Shown here piece after piece: positions 20,861-32,060 of a stretch of 64,000 nt of DNA. Every line of letters starts with the position of its first letter. Positions within the stretch are counted from its first letter, which is position 1. Below the pieces are notes generated by a model that did not search any database, was not told the origin of the DNA, and worked only from the letters and a program-made list of their open reading frames with translations. Source of the stretch: Sternotherus odoratus (taxonomy: Eukaryota > Chordata > Testudines > Kinosternidae); contig JAVMKO010000006.1 in NCBI GenBank assembly GCA_032164245.1, positions 4,913,001-4,977,000 on the forward strand, in the 5' to 3' direction. The translations under genes were made by a program, and so were the position numbers.

Positions 20861-21330
20861 ACCACAGCTGCAGTTAAATTTCAGACTCTATAAAGTTTCT
20901 GCATAATTGGCTATGTAATAAGGAAAATCCTGGTGGTATTTGTTTTCTCTCAAACGCCAGCTGAGCAAACAGAGTGTTGCAGTGGTCTCTCTTGTGGATT
21001 TGGGATACTGGCGAAAAAAATTAGACATTTTAAAGAGATTTCAACTCTAGCCATTAGGGAATGTACTGCAGTCGTCAATTACTTTTTTCATCTCCAGCAA
21101 AGGGACAGATGACAGGGCGCGGGTTGATTATGATGATGGATCATGCTAATTGCTGCTCAGTGCAGATTAAATTCATATCGCTAACCCCCCTTTCCCCAAA
21201 TAAAAGTAAAACATTCTATTCAAATGAAGTAAATTGATGGACTCCTTCCTGGAATAGCCAGTCATACTTAATTGGAAAATACTATTGAGAAATTAGACCA
21301 TATACCCATTGGATTTATAGAACAAAAATA
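20861..21330. promoter_or_regulatory. Candidate conserved noncoding element
   Basis: A repeat-free, AT-leaning stretch dense in homeodomain-like words (CATAATTGGC, TCAATTACTT, GCTAATTGCTGC, GATTAAATTC). It lacks simple repeats or open frames of note. This texture is typical of developmental enhancers that are conserved across amniotes, but conservation cannot be judged from one sequence. Offered as a candidate only. Confidence 0.25.
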
Positions 21331-22163
21331 CTTTTAAATGCATTTTCCTGATTTATTTTGAATTAAAAATTAGCTTTTGGGGGCTATTCTGGTTCGGTTT
21401 GTGTTGATTTCCATTATTTAAGGACAGAAAGTAGGTCACATTTGCTGGAATCTCACATCCAACTCTACTGTTGCATTTGGCGCAATAGGATTCCAGAGAC
21501 CAGAGGTAATTAAGAAAACACAATAAAGCACAAGGAGGTTAATAAGAGAAGAATTGAGCTGCTCCTAGTGGAAAGTTGTTTCTAGGGTCTGATTCTCTCC
21601 CCACAGGATCTGAGTAACTCCTGCTGGCTTCAAATGGAGTTAATGGTATCTTGCAGAAGGCTGCAATTCATTCCCTGGGTTTCCACAGCACTCCTTCCCC
21701 AAAGCTCCCCAGCAAGATGTCAGGTGGCAGCACACTCAACGAATTAAAGGCCAACTTAGGAGCGTTACATCATCAATACAAGCTCTCACTGGCCAATCGC
21801 GGCCAGGGGCAGGACGCGGTTTCTAAGAGGACTTTTCTATCTTAGCACAGCAGGGCCCAGCATAAACCATTTTTGGCTTTGGCTTGTTCCGTTATTAAAC
21901 ACATTTCCTCTCCCGACCGGCGGGGCACGGGGAGGCTGGGCAGAAGACAGGTGCACCCCCAGCAGAGTGCTCCAGACAACACGACTCTTTGACAGGACAC
22001 ACTGACCTCTGCATGGCTGCTGTGTCACCCGGTTAGAGGGGGCAGCACACGCGCCCCTGTGCCCAGCTCCGCAGAGCAGGGCAGACAGCAAATGCAGTGG
22101 ACCTGCCCCCTTTGAAGAGGCAAAATACCACAGTGGGGTGAACTTCATGCAGCCCCTTGCATT
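21331..22163. other. Unassigned DNA
   Basis: No recognised repeat apart from a weak ancient-motif trace at 21610-21650 (AGTAACTCCTGCTGGCTTCA). The 103-codon minus-strand frame at 21837-22148 lacks any domain. Confidence 0.35.
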
Positions 22164-22196
22164 GATAGGGATAGATAGATAGAAGGGGTGGAAGTG

Positions 22197-22290
<94 letters not shown>

Positions 22291-22303
22291 AGGGGTGGAA
22301 GTG

Positions 22304-22368
<65 letters not shown>

Positions 22369-22408
22369 GGTGGAAGTGGATAGATAGATAGATAGAGGGG
22401 GTGGAAGT

Positions 22409-22469
<61 letters not shown>

Positions 22470-22473
22470 GTGG
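22164..22473. repeat. Compound GATA / GA microsatellite with spacer motif
   Basis: Blocks of (GATA)n are separated by a recurring spacer close to AGGGGTGGAAGTGGA, seen at about 22184-22198, 22291-22305, 22368-22380 and 22397-22411. A (GA)n run (about 22412-22466) closes the array, followed by a degenerate spacer AGGAGGTGGATGG. The higher-order pattern (spacer plus GATA block) shows block duplication and not simple slippage. Confidence 0.95.
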
Positions 22474-22477
22474 ATGG

Positions 22478-23326
22478 TGTTATACTATAAAAACAAGACT
22501 AACAGAATCTTATAAGAGGGATAAGGCAAAAACGCCACATTTATTGTAAATATAATAAAAAGATAGAAAATACCCACAATTCGATGTTACTATTATTCCT
22601 CTATGTATTCATATATCTATTCATACAATCATTCACACAAGTTCTGCGCAGATGTTATAGTTACCATCCTAAGAAGTTGCTCGTGACAGAGTACTGGCCA
22701 GGTAGCCTGTACACGAATGGAGCAGAGTCCGGGTCAGATGTGCATCCGATGCTCCTGGCGGTTGGTGGCAGAAATAGAATCAAAGTTCCCAGTCTTTAGA
22801 GTCTATTTTTATAGGATTTTGTTCCTATACCAGTCCATTGGAGTTGGTTTGTCATGCTGTTTGTCATGATAACTCCACCATGGCTGTCAGGTGCTTGTCA
22901 GTTCTCTCCTCCTTTGAGATGTTCGGGTGGATTCCAGTTTGCCCTGGGGAGGGGAGGTGGGGGGGTTCTCGTTTGTTTCCACTTGACACCTTCTTTGGAG
23001 GATGAGCCTGGATTCTCCTACTCTTAGGCTGGCAACTCCCTAACCATTCCTTCATCATTGAAACCAAGCACTCATTCACATGTCTTCTTTAACTTAATCA
23101 CATTTATTTTATTGTCTCCTTAACTTTCAGGGTGTTACTAATCTATTTGAGACTCCCTGATTTTTATAAAACTACAGAGGGTGGGAGTCTCTATCTCCTG
23201 TTACTATTGTAATGTATTAATTACAAAGTATCGCCTTGGTCGTAGAGTCAATTAACAGCTTACAAACTTTACATAGATACAGTCAGCAGCTTGCCTTCTT
23301 TAAGATGGCTTTTTAATATACCTACA
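22478..23326 (-). mobile_element. Solo LTR of an endogenous retrovirus, 4-bp TSD
   Basis: Read on the minus strand the element starts TGTAGGTATATT and ends TATAGTATAACA, so it has canonical TG...CA ends with TGT/ACA inverted tips. ATGG flanks both sides (22474-22477 and 23327-23330). An AATAAA signal on the minus strand (complement at 22540-22545) lies about 60 bases before the LTR end. TATA-like TATAAAAATAG is complementary to 22804-22814. There are no internal viral genes, so it is a solo LTR left by recombination. It sits inside the GATA microsatellite. Confidence 0.7.
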
Positions 23327-23330
23327 ATGG

Positions 23331-23434
<104 letters not shown>

Positions 23435-23622
23435 GCAAGCTATTGATGCATCACTCTCCAGTGCTTTCTTTGCACACTACTATGATGACTTGTGGGAACT
23501 CAATCTGAGTGGACAGGTACCCCTCCTATGAGTATTTTTGATTACTTAGCCCCCAAATTTCCAAAGTTTCTACGGGTTGGAGGGGCAAGTGATGAAGGTA
23601 GGTGTAAAATGTCTTGTATGGA

Positions 23623-23841
23623 CAGGGGCGGCTCCAGGCACCAGTGCAGCAAGCGCATACCTGGGGCGGCAAGCTGCTTTTAGGGCGGCAGTGAAGCGGC
23701 CTTCCGCAGCATGTCGGGTCCAGCGGAATCGGCGGCATTTCGGCAGTGGATAAGCTGAAGTTGTGGGACTGGCGGGCCTCCCGCAGAAACGCCACCGAAT
23801 GTGCCGCGCTTGGGGCGGCAAAAATCATTGAGCTGCCCCTG
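23623..23841 (+). mobile_element. Short hAT element with perfect 8-bp TSD
   Basis: TGTATGGA occurs at 23615-23622 and 23842-23849. The ends are CAGGGGCGGCTCCAGGCACC and TTGAGCTGCCCCTG, inverse over 12 bases with one mismatch. The 219-bp body contains GGGCGGCAAGC and TTGGGGCGGCAAAA words and no transposase. This is a classic non-autonomous hAT. The intact duplication points to a fairly recent insertion. Open frames on both strands across it are spurious. Confidence 0.85.
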
Positions 23842-23849
23842 TGTATGGA

Positions 23850-24129
23850 ATGGCGAGTTATGAACCACTGTCCAGAAGGGTGTGAGCATAAATGCCTGGG
23901 CACTCCCAGGCAGAAACACAGCCCAAGGGCCAATTTCACCCACAAAAAAACTTCCATGGGTACACACGGTGGGTCCAATTCACAGCCGCTGTCTCCAAGA
24001 CAGACACAGACTGGGTGTTAGGGTCACCTCATCAATTGTATATCATGGTCTTCCTCGAAAATCTTCACAGTTCCAAATGCCTGGTACACAGGATCATGAT
24101 TAAGGCTAGTCATGGGCATTTTTAGTAAA
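23850..24129. other. Unassigned DNA
   Basis: No family recognised between the hAT element and the fold-back that starts at 24130. Confidence 0.4.
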
Positions 24130-24189
24130 AGTCATGGACAGGTCATGGGCGATAAACAAAAATTCACAGCCCATGACCTGTCCATCACT
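24130..24189. repeat. Short fold-back repeat, 17-bp perfect arms
   Basis: ATGGACAGGTCATGGGC (24134-24150) is the exact reverse complement of GCCCATGACCTGTCCAT (24169-24185), with an 18-base loop. With one mismatch the arms extend to 21 bases. The preceding GTCATGGGCATTTTTAGTAA belongs with it. I recognise this as part of a dispersed turtle/bird MITE with GTCATGGACAGGTCA arms. It lies directly against the Harbinger-like MITE. Confidence 0.7.
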
Positions 24190-24191
24190 TA

Positions 24192-24466
24192 GGCCTGGTC
24201 TACACTGGGGGGGGGGGTTGGTTTCGCCGACTTAAGATATGCAACTTCAGCTACGTGATGTATCTTAGGATGACTTACCTGGGCATCCTCACAGCGGCAA
24301 GTTGCCCGCAGCGGCTCCCCTGTCGACTCCGCTTCCACCTCTTGGGGCGGTGGAGCTCCAGAGTCGACAGGGAGCACGCTCGGGGATTGATTTATTGTGT
24401 CTACACCAGACACGATAAATCAATCCCCGATAGCTCAATCACTACCCGCCAATCCGGGTGGTATAT
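24192..24466. mobile_element. Harbinger-like MITE with internal hairpin
   Basis: It begins GGCCTGGTCTACACTGGGGG after TTA (24189-24191). It shares its whole plan with the element at 62705-63001: TAAGATATGCAACTTCAGCT, TCACAGCGGCAAG, a GAGCTCCAGAGTCGACAGGG stretch and a long hairpin. The hairpin arms are TCGGGGATTGATTTAT (from 24380) and ATAAATCAATCCCCGA (to 24430). The right end looks damaged: the AGTGAAGACATATCC of the sister copy is reduced to GGTATA. No transposase. The class is assigned from the 3-bp TTA target and the shape. Confidence 0.5.
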
Positions 24467-24794
24467 TTACATTGTCAGCGCTGACCCCACTCCTCTGCAT
24501 TTCAGAGTGCTAGCTGCTTGCTTGCACTCTTGCGTGGGCGGCTAGGGCTGGCACTCTGTTAGTCCAGTAAAACAGCCCAGCCCAGGCAACAAGGGGCAGA
24601 GCAATGCCAGCCTGGGATCCTTCCAGGCTGCACAAGCCCTCGGAGGATAGGAGTTATTCTAACCAGAAGTAAGTAACTATGGATCTTGGTTATACAATAA
24701 GACCACTCCATCTCTTCTCAGACCCCTTCCAGTCTCTTTGCTATTCCGATCCCCTGCAAGCACATTCCCAAACAACAAACAGGGTGGCTACACA
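24467..24794. other. Unassigned DNA
   Basis: No repeat family or gene recognised between the MITE and the CR1 copy. Confidence 0.4.
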
Positions 24795-25610
24795 AGAACA
24801 TAAGAACGGCCGTACTGGGTCAGACCAATGGTCTATTTAGCCCAGGATCCTGTCTACCGACAGTGGCCAATGCCAGGTGCCCCAGAGGGAATGAACAGAA
24901 CAAGTAATCATCAAGTGATCCACCCCCTGTCGTCCACTCCCAGCTTCTGGCAAACAGAGGCTAGAGACACCATCCCTGCCCATCCTGGCTAATAGCCATT
25001 GATGGACCTATTCTCCATTAATGTATCTAGTCCTTTTTTGAACCCTGTTATAGTCTTGGCCTTCACAACATCCTCTGGCAAAGAGTTCCACAGGTTGACT
25101 GTACGTTGTGTGAAGAAATACTTCCTTTTGTTTGTTTTAAACCTGCTGCCCACTCATTTCATTTGGTGACCCCCTAGTTCTTGTGTTATGAGGAGTAAAT
25201 AACACTTCCTTATTTACTTTCTCCACACCAGTCATTATTTTATAGACCACTATCATATCCCGCCTTCGTCATGACTTTTCAAAGCTGAAAAGCTGCAGTC
25301 TTATCAATCTCTCCTCATACAGAAACCATTCCATACCCCTAATAATTTTTGTTGCCCTTTTCTGAACCTTTTCCAGTTCCAATAGATCTTTTTTTGAGAT
25401 GGGGCGACTGCATCTGCACGCAGTGTTCAAGATGTGGGCGAACCATGGATTTATATAGAGGCAATATGATATTTTCTGTCTTATCAATCCCTTTCTTAAT
25501 GATGCCCAATATTCTGTGCAGTTTTTTGACTGCTGCTGCACATTGAGTGGATGTTTCCAGAGAACTATCCACAAGGATTCCAAAATCTCTTTTGTGTGCA
25601 TTACACACAC
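24795..25610 (-). mobile_element. CR1 LINE, best-preserved copy, 3' 0.8 kb
   Basis: On the minus strand this reads from the reverse transcriptase C-terminus (right) through the 3' UTR to the terminus at 24795. Its plus-strand form is AGAACATAAGAACGGCCGTA then CTGGGTCAGACCAATGGTCT. Other diagnostic blocks include AACAGAACAAGTAATCATCA, ATGTATCTAGTCCTTTTTTG and CTTCACAACATCCTCTGGCA. It is truncated at about 25610 within the coding region. It is the least diverged LINE in the window but carries frameshifts and stops. Confidence 0.9.
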
Positions 25611-25629
25611 TGCTTTCACTGCAGGCCAA
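25269..25629 (-). pseudogene. CR1 reverse transcriptase C-terminus, frameshifted
   Basis: Two overlapping minus-strand frames share the coding signal. One (25339-25629) gives DFGILVDSSLETSTQCAAA, LPLYKSMVRPHLEHCVQ and the start of the following KKRS region. The other (25269-25619) gives LLELEKVQKRATKIIRGMEW then YEERLIRLQLFSFEKS. Together they form the conserved tail of the CR1 polymerase in the right order, broken by a frameshift near the ISKKDLLELEK segment. In the family this protein performs target-primed reverse transcription; this copy cannot. Confidence 0.85.
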
Positions 25630-26913
25630 ACTCAGTCAGCTCTGGGCACAGCAACGGTCTCTACCCTGGCTGCAATGAAGCCCAGAGGTCGCCTCTTAGG
25701 TTCTCTGCTTGGTCAGAGCCTCCAGAAAATTCTCAGCAGCAACTCCTGGCTTGGACAGAGCTCCCCAAAGCACTCGCCACTGTCCTGACCAGGATCCCAT
25801 CTTCCAGCCAAGACAGAGCCCTCAAACAGCCAGGCATGGCCCCGCCCACGCTCCGCTTCCAGAAGGCCCCCTCCTGCTTCCTGCTCTGGGGACAAGGTTC
25901 CCCTTGTGATGTGGGCCCAGCTCAGGCTAGGGCCACACCGCTGTCCTCCCAGGCTGCAGGGGGCGCTAGCCTGGGGCAGGGGCTGGCGGGAGGGGCGGGG
26001 CCTCTGGGAAAAGGGGCGGAGCTGGGGGGCTAGCCTCTCCCACCTGGCGATTGGAGCCCACTAGCTTGTTCTCCTTCCATCCCCTGGAAGTGAAAGTCTG
26101 TCTCTCCCGCAAGGCATCATGAAAGTTGTCGTCTCCAAGGCTGGATTGCAGCACTCAGGATCTTCCCGACTGGAAGTTAAGTTCCGAGGCCCCTCTAGAA
26201 GCGTGTGCCTAGATATGTAACTCTATGGCTGGATTGCACAGGGTCTCCCACCATCGTGCAGTGGTCAAGATTTGAAATTCAAGCACTGCTGGTAAATTGT
26301 GATTGGTCACATAAGTCATATGACATTGCTTCGGTTCCCTGATTGGTTGAATATAACTTATAGTGAGGCGGAGGACTTGAAGAAGTCACTGGAGATTTGA
26401 CTCTCAGAAAGAGGGAATAGTCTACAGGGAAGTCATTGTTAAGCAGGAGGAGAGAGTTTAAGAAAACTGAACCTTTTCCTGCCAGGGCCAAACTGGACTT
26501 GCCTACAAATCACTCTTCAGAATACTAGGCTAGATTTATTGGCTAGGTGCCTACTTAAATGTAATGTTCTGACCTGCACCCAAAGTAAGTATTTTGCATG
26601 CACAGTCCTAATGGGAAGAGGTCAGTTCTTTTCCTGGCTCATTTGATTGTCTCTGTATCGGGCCTCTGACAGGGGATTTAGGGAACCCCACCCATCTGCT
26701 GTGTCAATTTCCTATCCCCTACAACTTCTAAGGCAAAATACCCCTGCATGAGAGCTGGAAATTCACTTCCAGTGATCGTTTGAGTGACTAGAAGTTGATC
26801 ACAAAGAACATAAAATGGAATGCAGTCATGGGCAAAGCAAATTCGGTTTTAAAATCAAGCAAATGCTCAAGACGAATTATTTTGCAGTATTTGCCCAACT
26901 CTCCTTATTAATA
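25630..26913. other. GC-rich then mixed unassigned DNA
   Basis: The part from 25890 to 26030 is GC-rich (GGGGCGGAGCTGGGGGGC and similar) and could be a small CpG patch or a decayed hAT body. The rest has no recognised features. A frame of 160 codons (25551-26033) runs from the CR1 edge into GC-rich DNA and shows no domain. Confidence 0.35.
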
Positions 26914-27363
26914 CAGTAAACCCTCGATTTAACGGACCTCGATTTAACGGACTTCGGATGCAACGGACAAAATTTCTGAGCAAGTCTGATGCATCCGAAA
27001 TCCATTTCTCGCGGGCTGGCTGCCGGCTGCCACCCGGGTCCAGGCAGCAGGCGGGCTGGCTGCCGGCTCCTGCCCAAGTCCTGCCAGCGGGCGGGCTGAC
27101 GGCTCCCGGCTGCCGCCCGGGTCCAGGCAGCGGGTGGGTTGGCTGGCAGGTCCCGGGAGCCAGGACCCGGGCGGGCTGGCTGAAGGCTCCAGGCTGCTGC
27201 CCGGGTCCCGGCAGTGGGCGGGCTGTGGAGCTGCCACCCCGACCCTGTGGCGGGCGGGCTGCTGCTCCGACAGCTCGGTTGTTTTTTTTAATTAAATAAC
27301 GGACTTTTTGATTTAACGGACACCCCCTCGCCCGAATTAGTCCGTTAAATGGAGGTTTCACTG
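26914..27363. mobile_element. Tigger/pogo-type MITE carrying a GC minisatellite
   Basis: TA flanks both sides (26912-26913 and 27364-27365). The ends are CAGTAAACCCTCGATTTAAC and GTTAAATGGAGGTTTCACTG, inverse over about 24 bases with a few differences. The subterminal ATTTAACGGAC phrase appears three times near the ends. The centre (about 27010-27255) is an imperfect tandem array of 45-65 bp units built on GCGGGCTGGCTGCCGGCT and CCCGGGTCCAGGCAG. No transposase. The 164-codon minus-strand frame over it encodes repeated Pro/Gly/Gln-rich units and is a by-product of the minisatellite. Confidence 0.8.
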
Positions 27364-27365
27364 TA

Positions 27366-27918
27366 CTAAGTAAAATTAATTATACTATTGGCAAAAATGT
27401 ATATCAGACTAACCATCTTTATACACCTGTTTTCTCCCCAGGCCATGAAAAAATTAATGCAGTCTAATAATGAATCAGCCAGCAGCTTTTAATCTTACAA
27501 TAGATATATGGCCATTCTAATGCTTCAGTCACCATAAAATTTAAAAGAGACAGCTGATGAACTGGGCACCAGTTCAGAGCTCATCATATATCTAAACTGA
27601 GCAGTTGCACTCAATAGATGACCATTTACAATGCAGGAGAGAGAAGTCCCTTTCACATCCATAGGATACTTGTTCCTCGTGTCACTGGGATTTTCCATGT
27701 TAATAGTACACATTTAGGGCCAAATTCCCAATGCAGGCAGACTTCCCTGGTGAAATTTACCCCTGTACAAAGGGCCGGTATGTAACCGATGAACCATCCA
27801 AGTTCTATTTAAACCCCTAGATTACATCGACCCAGTGCTGGGCCCTCTGCGTAGGGGTGAATTGAAATACATGAGGAAAGAGGGAGCGTGTGGAAGGAAG
27901 TAATTAATAGGATTGTCC
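27366..27918. other. Unassigned AT-rich DNA
   Basis: No recognised family. A GTGAAATTTACCCCTGTACA phrase near 27750 is a weak trace of the ancient dispersed motif family. Confidence 0.35.
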
Positions 27919-27965
27919 AGTATCAGAGGGGTAGCCGTGTTAGTCTGGATCTGCAAAAGTGACTC
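27919..27965. repeat. Penelope-like terminal scrap
   Basis: AGTATCAGAGGGGTAGCCGT then GTTAGTCTGGATCTGCAAAA matches the outer end of the repeat at 2783 and 37511. Only the terminal 45 or so bases survive. Confidence 0.6.
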
Positions 27966-28927
27966 TTGTCACTATTAAAATGATTGTTGATAGAAGAGCT
28001 GTAACGCTCTTATGCTGCCCCAGTCTACTCTATCCCCTTAGCTTTTATAGTTCTTTTCATACTCGTAAAAGAAAATAGCTTGTACCGTCCACAGTTCTGT
28101 CCACCTCCAGTAAAGGGCCAGTCACTGAAGGAAAGCGGTAATCAAGCCACCCCGGATAGTAACATGGGTTTGATTCTTTCCATCATCCCAAACAGCCCCA
28201 TGGAACTGTTTCACTAAGGCTCGGACACCCTGCGGAGTGGGCCTGCATCTGGGCTCCCGGATACAGGAACCTGGGCTTGCCAGAGCGACTTTGGGAGAAC
28301 CCGCACCGCAGAGCCTCACGCAATCCACACCCACCGAGCCACGCCCGCGCTGGCGCTGCAGTGTTGAGATGGTGGAGTTACCACCGGCCCCGAGGAAGGG
28401 TCAGCGTGCGGTCGCATTCCCCCAAGAGCAGACCAAGGCCCAAATTGTGACTCAGATTCACAATCCTCTCCCTGCTTCTCCCCTGGCTCCAGGGGGAACG
28501 TAATCGGCACACGCTCCCTTGAGCTGGCGCGGATTACTTCCCCCTTCTGGGCTCACGTCACAGCCCTATGCCTCAAGGCCCTACCCACCCAGGTGGGAGA
28601 AGTGGCCCCACGCAGGCATCTCCCCTGCATGCACCTTCTGCCCCCTTCCCTCCCTGTGTGAGCATAGGGCCTTTCCCTTTAAATATTAACTTCCCTCTTA
28701 CATGCACAGCTGCAAGGAGGCGAGATCGCGGAGGAGCTGTTCCTGTCGCACCATCTCCTAAACCGACAACAGCTCACAAATTAGAGTGCCAGCAATGAAT
28801 GCACCGATTCAGGCGCTGTGCTAATCCTTGCCTTATTCCAGAGGCAATTTATAAACGAAAGGGCTTTGGGAGTGTTGGCCCAGTGTGGTCATTCATCTCT
28901 ACTATCCTAGCGCAGTAGTGGGTGTGT
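27966..28927. other. Unassigned DNA
   Basis: The section 28200-28660 is GC-moderate with short opposing frames (28237-28503 plus, 28316-28510 minus) that carry no domain. Nothing else recognised. Confidence 0.35.
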
Positions 28928-28928
28928 T

Positions 28929-28957
28929 CACACGCACACACACACACACACACACAC
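28929..28957. repeat. (CA)n microsatellite
   Basis: About 13 CA units with one CG interruption near the left edge. Confidence 0.9.
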
Positions 28958-31730
28958 TAATCCATATGGATTCCACGGCCTGGATACCCACATAAGCCCT
29001 GCCAGCCAGGCGTGTGCATGAATCTTTTAGTGGGCTTCAGCAGCAAGCTACGTTCTTTCACATCAAATCCAGCCTCAGCAAGGCCAGCCTTCAATGCCGG
29101 TTTGCATCTCCGTGGCCCCGAACTAATACAAATTGAAATCAATGGGAGTTTTGCCTCTGTAGGGAGTAAGGGATCAGGCTCTGAAAGAAAAGGTCTGTTG
29201 TGTGGGCATGCAGCTTTGCTTCCTTTCCTCGCTTCAGCTGCAAGATCTAAAGCACCTGGGGGCTTTTTATTACCTGTGAAGGCTGATCCGGCAGACCTGA
29301 GGCGTTTTGCCTGGGCACGTAACTGCAGGGCCCCACCCGGTCTACATGCAGAACTTCATGACGCCGTCATTCCCATCTGTCTTTTAAGTGAAAATGTAGC
29401 ACTGACCAAAAGGAAGCCGGTGCTCTGAGCTGTGCAATGATACACGGAGCTATCTGGGTCAGCCAGGCGGTCTAAAAAGGGACCAGTCATCCAGGACTGG
29501 GAAGAAATTCACTCCAGGGCTTGCACTCAGGTTTCTCTGCCATTGCCCCAGCTCAGGTTCAGTATCTCTCCTGGCCGTCTATTTCTGGGTGACATTTGCC
29601 CCAGCACAGAAGCCCCTGGCCCTATATCCCTCCATGCAAGACTCCCACTACCTCCAGGGTAATCCAAAGACAGCAGGACTGGACCCGCTCCCTCCCCTGG
29701 CCTGGCCTGTACCCCGGGGTACGTGCTCTCCAGCTGAGTTCCACTCTGACAGCTGTGTTTTCACTTCTAGGAAGCGTATGCACCTCCCTGCTTAAACACG
29801 CTCGTTTTAATCTCCCCGTTTCCTTCTCTTTGATGCTGGAAGGATAAACCACCTGATCTGTCATACAAGACTCTTCAATAGCCTCCAGAATAATTTCAGG
29901 GGTGTTTTAAGTCTCTACTTTGCCCTTTAGCCTGCTGTTAACTATCTTCTTCATTGTCTTCAGATCTGCCCTTCTAAAATCCATCATCACTGCGCTACCC
30001 TCCGGGGTGGGGTCACCCTATAAAACCTAATTGTGCGGGGATATCAGCACCCCTAGCAGAGCTCCCACCCACTCACCATCTGAATTAATCCTCCTACGTG
30101 ACGTGCTAGGAGTCACATCCTCTCTTGCAGATGCCAGAACAAGTTGCCCTAAGATGATGCTTATAGTATCAATAAACTTCTCCTCCAAACTACAACCTAC
30201 CTGCCACTCAACCAGTAACACCAAGGTAATCAAAACCAGTTGGGCTTTATTGTTCTGGCATCTTTTGATCTGACATGCTACGTTCTACGTTCCATAGCAT
30301 TACCGTAATCAGAGAGCTTGCTGGTCTATTTCTACAGCCTTCCTCGTATTTCTTCGACCTGTGACTCGTAAGTGAATCAAATCCACCCCCAGGATCATTC
30401 TGAGTTGTGAATCTTAGCAAAGGTGGTTTTGTTTTCCTCTGTCGTGCAGGACCCCACCTGCCGATGCCCTTGGGGAGGATGAGCAAGTGACCATCATAAT
30501 CTAGCTTTTCTCCTAAAGGAGTGAGCAGGGGCACTGTGACTATCTCTTTCAACAAGGCTGAAAGGGCTAAAGACAGCATGAACCTGCTGTCTGTGACCAT
30601 CACCAAAAGATCATGAACTTAAAAGACACATCGGCCTCCGTGCCATCGGCTGGTCTGTAGCCAGACTGATAAGGATCCAGGAAACTAGACATAGTCGGAG
30701 TTGATTTGCCACGATCTTCCCAAAAGTGCCATTATCCTCATGCTCTGTCTCCCTCCTCTCTTCAGACTGTTAGCTCCTCGGGGCAGGGACTGTCCCTTCT
30801 GATTTGTACAGCGCTGAGCTCACGGCTGGCCCTTTAGCCATTGTCCTCATCTTCCCTGTAAACAGAAGGTTTGAGACAGGACTAAACAAAAAAATCTGTG
30901 AAGCTGTAAAGTGACTGTGTCCTGAGCAGATACCAAAGCGTGGCTTGTTTAGATGACTTGCCCTCTTGAAGAGGAGTATCCATCACCCAAGCTTTCACCC
31001 CTGGCTTTGTACATACTAAACGGTTGCATAGGAATAGAAACCGATCGTTGGTCTTTTGTATCCACGGCTGTTTGATTATGATGCTGCCATCTCCAGTTCA
31101 CATATTTGTGAGAGAGAATAAAAGATTCCCATCCAAAAACAAACACATACAACCGATCTGTGGGGGAAAGCATGGTCATTAGCGGAGCACCTTCTGAGCC
31201 CCCGAAGATGGGGGCCAGCTAAACCCAAGCGCGTAGCTGACACCACATCAATCGATAGAAGTCCATATCATAATCCGATTTCTGCTTTCAGGGCCTGACC
31301 CAAATCCCACCCTAGTTAACGAACAGGAGCCTTTCTGCAGACTTCAGTGGGTTTTGAATCAGCCCTCATGAAACTGACACCATTTTTCCTCTGCCAAAGA
31401 GCTACGGAACAAAACCAGAGGCAGATGATTCCCTCGGTGAACTTAGAAAACAGCTTCAATGCAGAAAGCATCCAACTCACAGCTGGCCCGCTTGTTAAGG
31501 ATTGGGAGGGGGGATTAATCTTACCAGTGAGGTCTAATCAAAAGTGTTGGTGGGATGGGTTCGGAATATCATAGCCAGTATATCCCCATTGTAACTGTTG
31601 TGCCAACTTTAATAGGTAGCGCTGTGTATCTGTAAAGTCTTTCACGTCTAGCCTGAAGGTAACGCTTTATCTCCCTTTGTTGCTAATATTTTATCCCCCT
31701 GCAGGTTATAACTGTTGAAATGTAATTTGC
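28958..31730. other. Unassigned DNA, mostly single-copy-looking
   Basis: About 2.8 kb in which I cannot name a repeat, apart from an ancient-motif trace at 29131-29150 (AATTGAAATCAATGGGAGTT). The part 29880-30300 (GAATAATTTCAGGGGTGTTT, CTTCTAAAATCCATCATCAC) has the texture of a decayed minus-strand LINE, but I could not place it. A 138-codon frame at 29012-29428 has no recognised domain. Confidence 0.3.
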
Positions 31731-32060
31731 ACTCTCCCCAAATCAGAGGACAAGTTTGGTGACTTATTGTTTAGTTGTATACTCCGAGGAATAGCCGTGT
31801 ATTGAAACGCCGACGCGCATTCCTGCATTTCACCCCGTGAGAACAGCTGTCGTGCCCTGTATTATTATGTTTGTAAAAACTATAAATAAAGATTCATTGT
31901 CCATTAGGGCACACAGAAACAGAGCAATCGCCAACGATTATTTTTCAAAGCACTCCGTCTTTAAGATGGCTCAGTGTGACATATTGAAAACTATTGTTAG
32001 GAAAACAAACCAACTCCTGGAGGATGATAAATTTCAGCCCATTGTGAATTGAAATGCTAT
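31731..32060. promoter_or_regulatory. Candidate conserved noncoding element
   Basis: Repeat-free stretch with GTTTAGTTGTATACTCC, ATTATTATGTTTGTAAAAAC and TATAAATAAAGATTCATTGT followed by CAATCGCCAACGATTATT. Base use is even and there are no long frames beyond a 71-codon one without a domain. It resembles enhancer-like sequence, but this is inferred from texture alone. Confidence 0.2.

Noticed and set aside
26867..27361. 164-codon minus-strand frame with repeated Pro/Gly/Gln units
   Set aside because: It is the translation of the minisatellite inside the Tigger-type MITE.
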